The notes under the pieces are model-generated. The model saw only the letters and a program-made list of their open reading frames with translations. It had not been told where the DNA came from and ran no database searches. From IMG/VR virus record IMGVR_UViG_3300027608_000021, positions 1-64,000 of that record: a stretch of 64,000 bases of DNA. One strand, written 5' to 3'. Below, one piece after another: positions 50,328 through 58,971 of this stretch; position 1 is the stretch's first letter; the number at the start of each line of letters is the position of its first letter. The position numbers and the translations under genes are program-made. This DNA comes from a virus.

Positions 50328-50836
50328 CGTGGATCCTCCATCTTATCTAGAATCGCAAGGGTAATCTTCATAACCCCACGACTCTTTGGGACACCCAGTG
50401 CGTCCCAGACTGCTGGAGCAAGGTCAATGAGACGCTCGTCTCCCTTTGCCTTACGTCCCTTGCACTCGCAGTAATCCACCACCCAGACTAGCACGCTGCG
50501 CTCTGTCAGGAGAGAAGTGACGAGGACTGGATATGGCTTCATTGCAAACCTAAAGTTGTGATGAAGCCTCAACTCTGGTCCTGCCGCCCCGTAGAACTCG
50601 TACGGACCCTTGTCCTGATTGCGTGCTGGACCCCCCTGTTCTCGCGTGTACCAAGCATTGTTCTTAGAAGCATCATAGTGCGTAGCAAGACCTTTGAGCA
50701 TCACAATATCCTTAATGGTGACCTCTGGAGTTGGAGTAGGTTCTGGAGTCGGTGCTGGAGCAAGCGGTCTCGGTAGCGTATTGGAAAACGCCACTACGAA
50801 GATCGCCGTCAGCAGCGAACTCAGTAAGAACCTCAT
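50324..50836 (-). CDS. Secreted RlpA/DPBB-like protein, 170 aa
   Basis: Start ATG 50836 (MRFLLSSLLTAIFVVAFSNT), a signal sequence, then a short [10 protein letters not shown] linker. The domain GLATHYDASKNNAWYTREQ, VVDYCECKG, ERLIDLAPAVWDALGVPKSRG matches the double-psi beta barrel of RlpA/expansin-like proteins, including the D-x-C and LIDL motifs. It may bind or cut peptidoglycan, before or during infection. A GTG seven codons upstream is an alternative start. Confidence 0.75.
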   Translation of the reverse strand: MRFLLSSLLTAIFVVAFSNTLPRPLAPAPTPEPTPTPEVTIKDIVMLKGLATHYDASKNNAWYTREQGGPARNQDKGPYEFYGAAGPELRLHHNFRFAMKPYPVLVTSLLTERSVLVWVVDYCECKGRKAKGDERLIDLAPAVWDALGVPKSRGVMKITLAILDKMEDPR

Positions 50837-51192
50837 TAGTCGCTGAACCCTTGCCACGAAGGAGTGTCAATCTTATCTACAAATACTGGCATACATGCAC
50901 CATCCTTTGCTGCATATGCCCCAGCAACATTGAAGTCAAAGTACTCCTCTGCCTCCAATCGGAAGTCCCGATCCGCCCCGTCAAAGGGGAACGAGTCTTT
51001 TGCACTCTCGCGGAACTCTTGCTCAAGCATATCTATGATCTTATCACGGTCGTAGATTGCCACATTCTGGTGACCGTGGCTTGCCGTAAAGTGGCTCCCA
51101 AAGCCGATCAGAGCATCACGGAATTGATCCATGATAACTGTACCAGCATACTGCTCGTGCAGTTCTTTCTCTCGCTCAGTCTGCTCAGTCAT
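50836..51192 (-). CDS. Hypothetical protein, 118 aa
   Basis: Starts MTEQTEREKELHEQYAGTVI at 51192 after GGGAG. Conserved-looking GFGSHFTASHGHQNVAIYDR and FPFDGADRDFRLEAEEYFDF. No family recognised; the two histidines could be structural or catalytic. Confidence 0.65.
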   Translation of the reverse strand: MTEQTEREKELHEQYAGTVIMDQFRDALIGFGSHFTASHGHQNVAIYDRDKIIDMLEQEFRESAKDSFPFDGADRDFRLEAEEYFDFNVAGAYAAKDGACMPVFVDKIDTPSWQGFSD

Positions 51193-51193
51193 G

Positions 51194-51646
51194 CTAGAAC
51201 TCCCTGCGCTTGTATCGCGGAGCCTGCTCGTCCTCTCCATAAAGATCCTCAATGGAGATGTTCAGGATCTCAAGCAAGGCTGGGATCATGTTAGAGCGGG
51301 GCGTAGTTCGCCCATGCTCCCACAAACTCAACGCTGCCTGAGTGATCCCAAGAGAATCTGCAACCTGCTTCTGCGATACATTTGCTGTCTTTCGGTACCT
51401 TCGGATATTGTTTCCGATCGTCGTAGCTGTTTGAGCAACGTCAAGGGATCGGACCCGATACTGCGGCGTTTCGTACCCCTTGACCTGATCTGTGTTTACA
51501 ACGACTGGATCTTTTGACCCTGCAATGCGAACGACATAGTAGTCCACAGAAGCGCCATCTTCGGTGGTTGCAGTCATGCGCTCCTTGAGTATCTCCGCCC
51601 TAACGGAAACGATCTTCCCGCTCTTAAATGAAAAGTCTACGGACAT
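51194..51646 (-). CDS. XRE-family transcriptional regulator, 150 aa
   Basis: C-terminal HTH: IGNNIRRYRKTANVSQKQVA then DSLGITQAALSLWEHGRTTP and LLEILNISIEDLYGED, a clear Cro/CI-type helix-turn-helix. The N-terminal 75 residues are a beta domain (VDYYVVRIAGSKDPVVV). It is a candidate phage repressor or early switch protein. Which sites it binds is unknown. Confidence 0.85.
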   Translation of the reverse strand: MSVDFSFKSGKIVSVRAEILKERMTATTEDGASVDYYVVRIAGSKDPVVVNTDQVKGYETPQYRVRSLDVAQTATTIGNNIRRYRKTANVSQKQVADSLGITQAALSLWEHGRTTPRSNMIPALLEILNISIEDLYGEDEQAPRYKRREF

Positions 51647-51663
51647 CTAGTGCCTCTCTTTCT

Positions 51664-52077
51664 CTACCGACGAAATGTGTGCGTCTCTGGGTATCCATCC
51701 ACTTCCGTTGTTGGAGTTGGTCGGATGCCCTTAGCGTACCTGAAAATCTGTTCCATTGCTTCTTCTTGCGCGACATAGTTCTTGTGCCCCTCTGCCTCAA
51801 CGGACAGTGCCCACACGAAATCAATCGGGTCTACCTTACCAAGAGAATCCCAGTCCTTTGAAAAGCCTAGGCAATACTGCTTGGTGATATGACCATCGTA
51901 TGTCTTGCCGTTAATGTAACTGCGCTTTGAATCCCTGACCTTGATGTATCCATTGAAGACAACGTTCACGAAGTCTTTCACGAACATCTGTTCTCCGTCC
52001 GCTTCTCTCGCGGCTTTATGCAGATCCGCTATCGTCGCCTTCCCGCTCGTCACCCTCGTCCGAATACGAGATGCCAT
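51664..52077 (-). CDS. Hypothetical protein, 137 aa
   Basis: I place the start at ATG 52077 (MASRIRTRVTSGKATIADLH), overlapping the zinc-ribbon gene by about 60 bases. The frame stays open back to 52290 (MSENLKFGN), which couples to the previous stop as ATGA, so a 208-residue form is possible. Contains GEQMFVKDFVNVVFNGYIKV and DWDSLGKVDPIDFVWALSVE. No family recognised. Confidence 0.6.
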   Translation of the reverse strand: MASRIRTRVTSGKATIADLHKAAREADGEQMFVKDFVNVVFNGYIKVRDSKRSYINGKTYDGHITKQYCLGFSKDWDSLGKVDPIDFVWALSVEAEGHKNYVAQEEAMEQIFRYAKGIRPTPTTEVDGYPETHTFRR

Positions 52078-52306
52078 ATCCGAGAGATAAGCCAAGCGCT
52101 TCTTCTGTTCGTCGGTAAGCGGCATCAAGATCTTCAAATCGCCCAACAGTCGTCGGACTTCCGCAAGTGACGCGGGGACACCATGCCCATGATCCATTGC
52201 CACTACTCTTGGCAAGGACGTAGGTGTTGTCTCCGCAGACCGAACAAGTGGGACCGTCACCGAGTTGCCGAACTTTAAGTTTTCGCTCATTCTTCACAAT
52301 CTCCAT
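52016..52306 (-). CDS. Zinc-ribbon protein, 96 aa
   Basis: Starts MEIVKNERKLKVRQLGDGP at 52306 with GAGG six bases upstream. GPTCSVCGDNTYVL and WAWCPRVTCGSPT give two cysteine pairs of a zinc ribbon, and the C-terminal part is acidic. Its frame competes with the longer form of the next gene over 270 bases; the cysteine pattern makes me favour this one. Confidence 0.6.
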   Translation of the reverse strand: MEIVKNERKLKVRQLGDGPTCSVCGDNTYVLAKSSGNGSWAWCPRVTCGSPTTVGRFEDLDAAYRRTEEALGLSLGYGISYSDEGDEREGDDSGSA

Positions 52307-52529
52307 CGCAATCCTCGTTACTGCAGTTGTTCGTGCATTCCCATGCGCAATCTACTTCTAGATTCCAATCACAGGCTACACAATCACATTGCCTAACTTT
52401 GACGACTGGCTGCTCGTCCAAATCCTCCGCTGGGGATTCCTTGGACGAGCGTCGCCCTTCATCTTCCTCAGCAACGACAGCAATAATTACTTGCTCATCG
52501 TCTAGGCTGAGTTCAGACCAATCAGTCAC
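52287..52529 (-). CDS. Cys-rich acidic protein, 80 aa
   Basis: GTG start at 52529, overlapping the previous stop. The C-terminal half is very rich in cysteine (CDCVACDWNLEVDCAWECTN then NCSNEDCDGDCEE), nine or more in 35 residues, suggesting a metal-binding knot. The N-terminal half is acidic. Function unknown. Confidence 0.65.
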   Translation of the reverse strand: MTDWSELSLDDEQVIIAVVAEEDEGRRSSKESPAEDLDEQPVVKVRQCDCVACDWNLEVDCAWECTNNCSNEDCDGDCEE

Positions 52530-53094
52530 CGTTTACCAGAGAAGCGACAGCCGCAGCATACGCTGGGTCAATCGTCGGTGCGGTGTTTGTTGGAGACTGG
52601 CTAATCTCCGCAGATGCTCCGCTTCGGCGACCGCCAAGTGGCTTAATCGCAACGACACGGTTCTTCTGCTTGCCGTCATTCTTTCCGAGGTAGACAATCA
52701 GCGAGAGGCGAACCTCACGACCGACCAACTCCTCCGTGTCTCCCGACGGAATCTTGGAGTTAAGATCCGCAATGCCATTTGCTGCGAGGAAGAACTGGCG
52801 AGCAATGCTTGCCGTGCCGTCCTGCTTGAACCCCATGCGGCTTGGATCAACGTCCTTCCAGATCCAGCGTGACTCAACCTTGTTGCCGTCAATGTCCTCA
52901 ATCGGAGCACCGTCAGCGAATGAAAGAATGTCAAACTTAATAGTGAAGACATCAATGATCTTCCCCTCAAAGTTTGGCTTAGCCTGCTGCTTGATCTCAA
53001 TGATCTTGGCACGATAGTCTTCGTTTCCTGGAAGTGCCTTTCGGTCTTCCACTCCACTAAACTCGTCTGCCCCAGGAACTGAATAGTTAGCCAT
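52522..53094 (-). CDS. DUF669-like ssDNA-binding/recombination protein, 190 aa
   Basis: Pattern EDYRAKIIEIKQQAKPNFEG, IKFDILSFADGAPIEDIDG, ARQFFLAANGI, GREVRLSLIVYLGKNDG fits DUF669-type phage proteins, beta-rich and linked to recombination and replication. First gene behind a strong minus-strand promoter (53156-53184) and opposite to the replication operon. ssDNA binding is inferred. Confidence 0.65.
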   Translation of the reverse strand: MANYSVPGADEFSGVEDRKALPGNEDYRAKIIEIKQQAKPNFEGKIIDVFTIKFDILSFADGAPIEDIDGNKVESRWIWKDVDPSRMGFKQDGTASIARQFFLAANGIADLNSKIPSGDTEELVGREVRLSLIVYLGKNDGKQKNRVVAIKPLGGRRSGASAEISQSPTNTAPTIDPAYAAAVASLVNGD

Positions 53095-53155
53095 TCTAAC
53101 TTACCTGCCTTTCTTTTCTCTCTCTATCTATCTTACCTGTTATTCAGGTCAGCCC

Positions 53156-53184
53156 AGTATAAGGGATAACAAATCCGCTGTCAA
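53156..53184 (-). promoter_or_regulatory. Consensus sigma-70 promoter
   Basis: On the minus strand TTGACA, exactly 17 bases, TATACT. This is near-perfect for housekeeping sigma and points into the operon starting at 53094. It shows that part of the phage uses the host sigma factor directly. Confidence 0.85.
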
Positions 53185-53299
53185 CACACTCTACAATTTT
53201 ACTTATATAAACCACCCCTTCCACAAGTTATAAGTATAACATATCCACAACCAGTGTGGTACAGTGCCTCCGTCAAGCAATACAGCGATAGGAGGTTCT

Positions 53300-54232
53300 A
53301 TGCCAGTAATCGGGTTCATATCGTCGGACGGTACATCAGATCAGCCAGAAGGTCAAGGGCACTGCTCATTTGAGTTTGCCCTCCAACTGGCTAAGGATCG
53401 TCATGGGGCGTTTCCTTATCCGTACCCACTCCTCAAAGGAATCGTAGACTCCGTTCAGAATCGGGGCGACTACATCAGCGCGACTTCCGTGCTGCACTGT
53501 CTCCGCGCTGACTACATGAAGCGGAAGGAAAACTACTACTCCACGGTGGAGTCAATGTATCCGTCGTTCCGTGGGACGCTGTTCCATGGGCTGCTGGAAA
53601 AGAACGCGCCAGACAATGCGCGGATTGAAGAAAAACTTAAGCGAACCTACAAAGGCATTGAGATCGGTGGAACATTTGACTCGGTGCTTTGCTTCCCTGA
53701 CGATGCGGACAAGAAATATATTATTCAGGACTGGAAGACGACGGAAAATTTGCCGAAGTACGACAGCCCATACTCGTCGCACATCGTCCAAGTAAACCTC
53801 TATCGCTGGCTGCTTGGGTTCAAGCCTGAAGATGTCGTGATGGAAGTTCATTACTTCTCCATGAAGGGTCATAAGGTCTGCCAACTTAAAGACGGCACAG
53901 GCATTGCTCGTGGCGGACGATCTCCAGTCAACCAGCATTGGTCTGACGAAAAGGTGGAGTCGTACCTAGACGACCGACTGATCAAACTCAAAGCCTCAAT
54001 GGTCGCTGGGATGCCAATGCCATACAACATGGTTGGAGAGGACGAGAAGTGGGAGTGCGAGTACTGCCCAGTTCGGCAGAAGTGCGCAACACTTGCTCGC
54101 AGCGAGGAAGAGGCAACTTGGCGCAAGCGCGCTGGCTTGCCACCGACTGGTGCTGAGGGCGAAGATTCAGTAGCGTGGGTAGAACTCATCAAGGGCGTAG
54201 AGGCTCGCATCTCTAAGGCTGGTGCAAAGTGA
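53300..54232 (+). CDS. Cas4/RecB-like PD-(D/E)XK nuclease with Fe-S cysteines, 310 aa
   Basis: Starts at ATG 53300 after ATAGGAGG. ISATSVLHCLRADYMKRKE carries the first cysteine; RGTLFHGLLE, GGTFDSVLCF and YIIQDWKTTEN form the nuclease core (D...DxK); QVNLYRWLLGF follows; WECEYCPVRQKCATLA gives three clustered cysteines, as in Fe-S Cas4/AddB-type exonucleases. Likely a DNA exonuclease for recombination or degradation of host DNA. Confidence 0.8.
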   Translation: MPVIGFISSDGTSDQPEGQGHCSFEFALQLAKDRHGAFPYPYPLLKGIVDSVQNRGDYISATSVLHCLRADYMKRKENYYSTVESMYPSFRGTLFHGLLEKNAPDNARIEEKLKRTYKGIEIGGTFDSVLCFPDDADKKYIIQDWKTTENLPKYDSPYSSHIVQVNLYRWLLGFKPEDVVMEVHYFSMKGHKVCQLKDGTGIARGGRSPVNQHWSDEKVESYLDDRLIKLKASMVAGMPMPYNMVGEDEKWECEYCPVRQKCATLARSEEEATWRKRAGLPPTGAEGEDSVAWVELIKGVEARISKAGAK

Positions 54233-55584
54233 ACGCCACTGCTGCAGTAGGCACCACGCCGCACAGCAAGGAGGCAGAGGCTTCCTTCCTCGCGTCGTGT
54301 CTCATTGACGAGAACGCGATAGAGATTGGTCTGGACTTGGACATGAAGCCAGAGGACTTCTTCTCGCCAGCGCACGCTGACATTTGGAAGGTGATGACCA
54401 GCCTGAAGAACAACCGCAAGGTCGTTGATATGGTCACGGTCTCCGATGCCTTGCAAGGATGCGCGAGCATTGAGTTTCCTGCGACATTCATCACGGACTT
54501 GAGCCGAGCCAACGCTGGGCTTTCGTACAACGCAAAGGATTACGCGCAGATCGTCCGAGATAAAGCGAGCCGACGCGCTCTGCTCACTGCCACCCAGCAA
54601 ATCGCTGGGCTGGCGTACGACGAGAGCCGTCATGTGGATGTGATCTTTGATCAGGCTGACGCGACATTCCGTCGGGTCACCGCAAAGGTCGTGGACACTG
54701 GTGTAGACCCAAGCCCTGCTGCGGTCATTGAGCGCATGGAGCAAACCAAGTCCAGCGGAGTCCCAGTGAAGTTCCCGCGACTCAACCAGATTACTGGCGG
54801 TCTCGTGAAGGGTCATCTCTGGGTCGTCGGTGGCTTCTCGTCCACAGGTAAGAGCGCATTCGCGGTCAATCTGCTGGACGATGTTGCTCGTGCTGGACAG
54901 GCTTCGGTGATGTTCTCCACGGAGATGAGCGCGGAGCAGTACATGCACCGTATGATCTCCCTGACGAGCCAGATCCCGCAGCGCGTGCTGAAGAACGGCG
55001 CGATGACGCTGGAAGAAAGCACGCAATACAAACTGGCGACTGACTTCTGGAAGTCCAAGAAGGTCATGATCTACGATAGCCTCTACACGGTCACCAAGAT
55101 CCGACGCGCTGCCAAGCGCATCAAGGAACAGCAGGGGCTGGATGTCGTCTTTGTGGACTTCATTCAGAACCTGTCGGAGACTGGCGATGAGGTCAAGGAC
55201 GCTCGCCTTGCCGCGATCCAACTGCAAGCGATGGCGAAGGAACTGGATGTCTGCGTCGTTGCGCTGAGCCAGATCTCCAACGCCCAAGCGATGCAGCAGA
55301 ACGAGACTGGTGCGATGGGTAACTACTACGCCTTCAAGGGCAGCGGGGCGATCAAGGATGCCGCCGATGTTGCCATCATGCTTGACCGCGACCGCGTGAA
55401 CAAGCCTGATGTTCTCTGGGTGAATGTCGTCAAGAACCGACACGACTCCATTGACCGAATGGCTGCGTGGTTTGATCTCTCCACTGGTACAATCCGAACC
55501 ATGAGCATTGACGAACAACTTGCGGCTGATCCAAACAGCGGTCGCCGCTCCAAGCAAAAGGAGAGCAGCGATGAAGTTTCCTGA
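54229..55584 (+). CDS. DnaB-like replicative helicase, 451 aa
   Basis: GTG start overlaps the previous stop (GTGA). An N-terminal DnaB domain (KEAEASFLASCLIDENAIEI) and the RecA-like core: Walker A VVGGFSSTGKSAFAVNL near 198, FSTEMSAEQYMHRMIS, Walker B VVFVDFIQNLSETGD near 306, ALSQISNAQA near 343, and IKDAADVAIMLDRDR near 372. Drives phage DNA replication. Confidence 0.9.
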   Translation: MNATAAVGTTPHSKEAEASFLASCLIDENAIEIGLDLDMKPEDFFSPAHADIWKVMTSLKNNRKVVDMVTVSDALQGCASIEFPATFITDLSRANAGLSYNAKDYAQIVRDKASRRALLTATQQIAGLAYDESRHVDVIFDQADATFRRVTAKVVDTGVDPSPAAVIERMEQTKSSGVPVKFPRLNQITGGLVKGHLWVVGGFSSTGKSAFAVNLLDDVARAGQASVMFSTEMSAEQYMHRMISLTSQIPQRVLKNGAMTLEESTQYKLATDFWKSKKVMIYDSLYTVTKIRRAAKRIKEQQGLDVVFVDFIQNLSETGDEVKDARLAAIQLQAMAKELDVCVVALSQISNAQAMQQNETGAMGNYYAFKGSGAIKDAADVAIMLDRDRVNKPDVLWVNVVKNRHDSIDRMAAWFDLSTGTIRTMSIDEQLAADPNSGRRSKQKESSDEVS

Positions 55585-55816
55585 AGGCGTAACCGTAGAG
55601 CAGGTGTTCACTGAGAACTCTGGAGACTTGACATCAGAAGCACGGCGAGCCATTGACGAGTTGGTGAACAAGGACATCCTGATCACGCTAAAGGGAAGGG
55701 TAAAGTTCGTCGGTAGCCGAGTACTTACCTTCCAAGCGACAGATGCATACGACAAGGTGGATACCATCGGAGTCAGGGCAAGCGATATCGTGGGGCTGGA
55801 GTTCCCAAATGAGTAA
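55571..55816 (+). CDS. Hypothetical protein, 81 aa
   Basis: Starts MKFPEGVTVEQVFTENSGDL at 55571 after AAGGAGAG. Alpha-beta protein with ITLKGRVKFVGSRVLTFQAT. Overlaps helicase end and the next gene. Possibly a helicase accessory; not recognised. Confidence 0.65.
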   Translation: MKFPEGVTVEQVFTENSGDLTSEARRAIDELVNKDILITLKGRVKFVGSRVLTFQATDAYDKVDTIGVRASDIVGLEFPNE

Positions 55817-56195
55817 CCAGATAACGCAGAGCGAGCAGGAACTGCTGGCTCATGTCCTGCAAATGCTTGGAACAGGTCAGGCAACAACACAGAATCTTGA
55901 CGACTACTTAATTGGATACGCCGTGCTAGGGCGTATTGTAGCCATTGCACAGGGTGAGTCAGAGCGGTCGGAGCAGGAGCGAAAGATCGCATGGGCACGC
56001 GCATTTGCTGACGCAAAGTCATCACCAGAAAAGACGAGTGACAAACTCGCCGAAGTGAAAGCAGACCTCGTGGTAGAGAGCCTACGGCTCAAGGAAATAA
56101 ATGCCCGTGAGCGACTGACCAACCTTCGCAATACTTGGCAAGCGGTGGAGCAAGCCATCAACGCCATCAAGTTCTTGGGAAGGAACGGTGCGTAG
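55809..56195 (+). CDS. Hypothetical helical protein, 128 aa
   Basis: Starts MSNQITQSEQELLAHVLQML at 55809 inside the previous gene's end. Long helices (GRIVAIAQGESERSEQERKI, RLKEINARERLTNLRNTWQA) suggest a dimeric scaffold-like replication accessory. No family recognised. Confidence 0.65.
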   Translation: MSNQITQSEQELLAHVLQMLGTGQATTQNLDDYLIGYAVLGRIVAIAQGESERSEQERKIAWARAFADAKSSPEKTSDKLAEVKADLVVESLRLKEINARERLTNLRNTWQAVEQAINAIKFLGRNGA

Positions 56196-56591
56196 GTGAA
56201 AGACCCATTCCGAAAGCCGCCAGTAAACGCTGGGTCTGGGGTGGTGTGCGTAGACTTTGACGGCACGCTATTTCCATACCGACCGCTATACGAACTGAAC
56301 CCACCAATCAACGGCGCGGTTGAGGCGGTGCGCTGGATGAAGGCACAGGGGTACAGGATCGTGATCTTTACCTCTCGCTGCTCTACAACTTGGTGCGAGC
56401 AGTCAGGAGAGAGCCTCTCCGCAAACCTCATCTGGGTCATTGACCGACTCATTGAGAATGGTATTCCATACGACGACATCACGGCAGAGAAAATCCCAGC
56501 AGAGTTTTATATTGACGACCGAGCGATTGAGTTCCGAGGAGATTGGAACGAAGTCCTAGAGCGAATGAAGTCAGAACGGAGGGTGCATTGA
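56196..56591 (+). CDS. HAD-family phosphatase, 131 aa
   Basis: GTG start at 56196. Motif I VCVDFDGTLFPYR, motif II IVIFTSRCS and the distal EFYIDDRAIEF acidic motif are those of small HAD hydrolases, such as nucleotidases or polynucleotide 3'-phosphatases. Beside a dNMP kinase, a nucleotide role is likely. Confidence 0.8.
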   Translation: MKDPFRKPPVNAGSGVVCVDFDGTLFPYRPLYELNPPINGAVEAVRWMKAQGYRIVIFTSRCSTTWCEQSGESLSANLIWVIDRLIENGIPYDDITAEKIPAEFYIDDRAIEFRGDWNEVLERMKSERRVH

Positions 56592-57202
56592 AAAACATCG
56601 GTATCGCTGGCAAGTTCGCTGTCGGCAAGACGAGTGTTGCGAACATTCTAGAAGCCAACCACGGGTATGTGAGGATGTCCATTGCGTCCTCGCTCAAGCA
56701 GTTTGTCAACGAAATGTACGCCCGAGATGTGTATGGCACGGACGAGGGCGCGACCCTGCAGAAGTCCGACTCCATTACGGTGAACACTCCAGACGGCAGA
56801 CGAATGGTGACGGTTCGCCAGTTGCTGCAGGACATTGGCAATCAAATGAAACTGATTGACCAAGACATTTGGCTGCGTGGTGTTCGGCATCAGGTACTCC
56901 TTTGGAATGAAATGGGGAAGTCGGTTGTCATTGACGATGTTCGTTTCCCGCGAGAAGCAGAGTACCTCAAGAACATTGGCTTCATAAATGTCCGACTCAC
57001 CGCGAGCGAGGATACTCGCCTTGAGAGGTACTTCAGGACATACGGCATCAACCCGAGCCGACAAGAGATCAACGACAAAAGCGAGACGCTCGTGGATTCT
57101 ATCATCCCTGACTATGACCTAGATGGTGAACGCTCCGCAGAGGAGTTGGCTGATGTTCTTGCAGCCATCGCTGTGGAGCATACATATGATCTACTGTACT
57201 AG
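56588..57202 (+). CDS. Deoxynucleoside monophosphate kinase-like, 204 aa
   Basis: TTG start at 56588 with GGAGG and a TTGA overlap with the previous stop. P-loop IGIAGKFAVGKTSVANIL at the N-terminus, VVIDDVRFPREAEYLKN, and RLTASEDTRLERYFRTYG as lid, matching phage dNMP kinases. Supplies dNTP precursors. Confidence 0.8.
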   Translation: MKNIGIAGKFAVGKTSVANILEANHGYVRMSIASSLKQFVNEMYARDVYGTDEGATLQKSDSITVNTPDGRRMVTVRQLLQDIGNQMKLIDQDIWLRGVRHQVLLWNEMGKSVVIDDVRFPREAEYLKNIGFINVRLTASEDTRLERYFRTYGINPSRQEINDKSETLVDSIIPDYDLDGERSAEELADVLAAIAVEHTYDLLY

Positions 57203-57314
57203 GTGCAGAAAGAAGTTTAATGGCATGGAAGCCGCAATGAGAAAGTTTGGAAAGAGCAAGAAGGTTCAATGCCCCTTCTGTTCGGAATGGATTGAGTATG
57301 CTAAAGCCGTTTGA
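57186..57314 (+). CDS. Small zinc-ribbon protein, second unit, 42 aa
   Basis: ATG 57186 lies inside the kinase gene end. CTRCRKKF and CPFCSEW are the two knuckles. Its partial homologue opens the window at position 1, which marks the unit length as about 57.2 kb. Confidence 0.75.
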   Translation: MIYCTRCRKKFNGMEAAMRKFGKSKKVQCPFCSEWIEYAKAV

Positions 57315-57681
57315 CGAGGGAGAAGTCATTCGCATTGAAAGCATTGTGTTCTCCTTAGATGGCGACATTGACTACATCAAGTTTCTGATCGCCGAACAAC
57401 CCTACATAAGAAGTGCGATGCTTGCAACTAGCCCACCTAGCGACCCAGAGGAATGGACTGGGCGTTATCCAACCACCATTGGGAACGCCCTTCATTGTGA
57501 CCTCGTTGAGTTGGAGGCTTGGCTTGAGACTCTCTCCCAGATTGACCGAGAGATTCTTACTGAATGGGCGAACCGCCAGAAGGCGAAGCCCTACTTTGCT
57601 GCTGCCAAGATCAGGCGCGTGAAGCACCTGATTGGTAAGTTCCCACAGGCGAGCCGTCGCCGAAGGAGCGGCAGTGCGTAA
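57298..57681 (+). CDS. Conserved sigma-region-4-like protein, second unit, 127 aa
   Basis: Same as 90-476: MLKPFDEGEVIRIESIV, a conserved core and LEAWLETLSQIDREILTEW. The C-terminal tail is changed (ASRRRRSGSA against ARRGRKNRNAK). If this protein contacts DNA, the basic tail and the SPND/SQID loop are where the two units differ. Confidence 0.75.
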   Translation: MLKPFDEGEVIRIESIVFSLDGDIDYIKFLIAEQPYIRSAMLATSPPSDPEEWTGRYPTTIGNALHCDLVELEAWLETLSQIDREILTEWANRQKAKPYFAAAKIRRVKHLIGKFPQASRRRRSGSA

Positions 57682-57877
57682 TAACTTTGCAGGAGACCAA
57701 GCACTCAAGTTTTTGTACGAGAAGTATTTGGAGGATCGTGAGAAGTCAGGCAAGAAAGTCAGTTTCCATAAATGGTTGAAGGCACGAGGCATCCTCTCTC
57801 CCGATGCGGAGCAGATGATTCGCCAGAACGAAGTGTCACTATCAGAAGAAGGATATGAAAATGAGGAGAAATCATAA
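57674..57877 (+). CDS. Small hypothetical protein, second unit, 67 aa
   Basis: GTG start overlapping the previous stop, equivalent to ATG 466. VRNNFAGDQALKFLYEKYLE and SFHKWLKARGILSPDAEQMI are shared with the first copy; the C-terminus differs. Confidence 0.7.
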   Translation: MRNNFAGDQALKFLYEKYLEDREKSGKKVSFHKWLKARGILSPDAEQMIRQNEVSLSEEGYENEEKS

Positions 57878-58971
57878 TGCCGAACAGTGGATTCTTTTGG
57901 ACTCAGGAGATGATAAAGAAACTTCTGACCGTTACCAAAGAGCAGTTCTTGGGTGACCATCCAGAAGTTACTAAGCACGCCTATCGTCAGCGATTGGCAG
58001 AGGAGTTGAAAACGATGAAAGACAAGGCGAAGGTAGCGGTCGTAGATGTGCCGCTTGTCCAAGTGCACCACGAGATTGCGCCTGTGACCCCAGTCAAGTA
58101 CTCGTACATTGACAAGATTGGTAAGCCGATTGAGAAGCGTGGCGAGATTGTGGTCGCGGCTGGTGACTTCCAGTTCCCCTTTGAGGATCCAGAAGTCTTT
58201 GCTGCGTTCTTGACTTTCATTGCTACCGAGAAGCCAGAACGCATCGTGCTGACTGGCGACATCCTTGACCTGACTAGCGTCTCCGCATTTGAGCGAGACC
58301 CTCGTCTTGGGCTTCCTGTTCAGGATGAGTTGAATCACGCGCATAAGCGACTAGCCGAGATCCGCGCAGCGGCTGGCAAGAAGGCTAAGATTCTGTTCAT
58401 CTACGGAAACCACGAAGCGCGCTTCTCCAAGTGGCTGTCCCGCAAGGCTCCCGATCTTGTTGGACTTCACGATGCGAATGGTGTTGAGATGCTTTCGCTC
58501 GCCAACCTCTTGAGGCTGGATGCTTTGGACATCACTCCTTGCATCTCCGATGGTGTTGCCTACAGTGGTCCTGAGCACCTGCGTTCGTACTATAAAATCA
58601 CCGAGGACTTGATTGCCACACACGGAACTTACTCGCGTACTGCTGGTGGTGCTGCGTCCATTATTCCGATTTGTGAGGCTGCGGGCGTTTCCGTTGTCGG
58701 CGGGCACGATCATTCGCAAGGGATGGCGTTCCGCACTGTCGGTGGTTTCGCCGAACTGGAGGAGAAGCGAATGGTCGCCATCTCCACTGGTATGATGTGC
58801 CGCCGTACCGAACTGGGATACCTCGCCCAGCACCAAGTCGCTCGCTGGGCTGCTGGCTTCGCGGTCATTGAACTGTGGGGCGACAAGGCTGGTGAGTGGC
58901 AGCCCGACTTCGCGTCTTGGACTGGCACTGCTCTGGTCTGGCGCGGCAAGCGATATGCGGGGAAGCCGTGA
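57877..58971 (+). CDS. Calcineurin-like metallophosphoesterase, second unit, 364 aa
   Basis: All metal-binding motifs of the first copy are intact (GDILD, GNHEARF, GGHDHS). About 28 of 364 residues differ, half of them in the first 60. No gap. Purifying selection on the protein despite many silent changes. Confidence 0.9.
   Translation: MPNSGFFWTQEMIKKLLTVTKEQFLGDHPEVTKHAYRQRLAEELKTMKDKAKVAVVDVPLVQVHHEIAPVTPVKYSYIDKIGKPIEKRGEIVVAAGDFQFPFEDPEVFAAFLTFIATEKPERIVLTGDILDLTSVSAFERDPRLGLPVQDELNHAHKRLAEIRAAAGKKAKILFIYGNHEARFSKWLSRKAPDLVGLHDANGVEMLSLANLLRLDALDITPCISDGVAYSGPEHLRSYYKITEDLIATHGTYSRTAGGAASIIPICEAAGVSVVGGHDHSQGMAFRTVGGFAELEEKRMVAISTGMMCRRTELGYLAQHQVARWAAGFAVIELWGDKAGEWQPDFASWTGTALVWRGKRYAGKP

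Noticed and set aside
53869-56025. 718-codon open frame on the minus strand
   Set aside because: Runs antisense through the helicase and nuclease genes; composition is that of a shadow frame.
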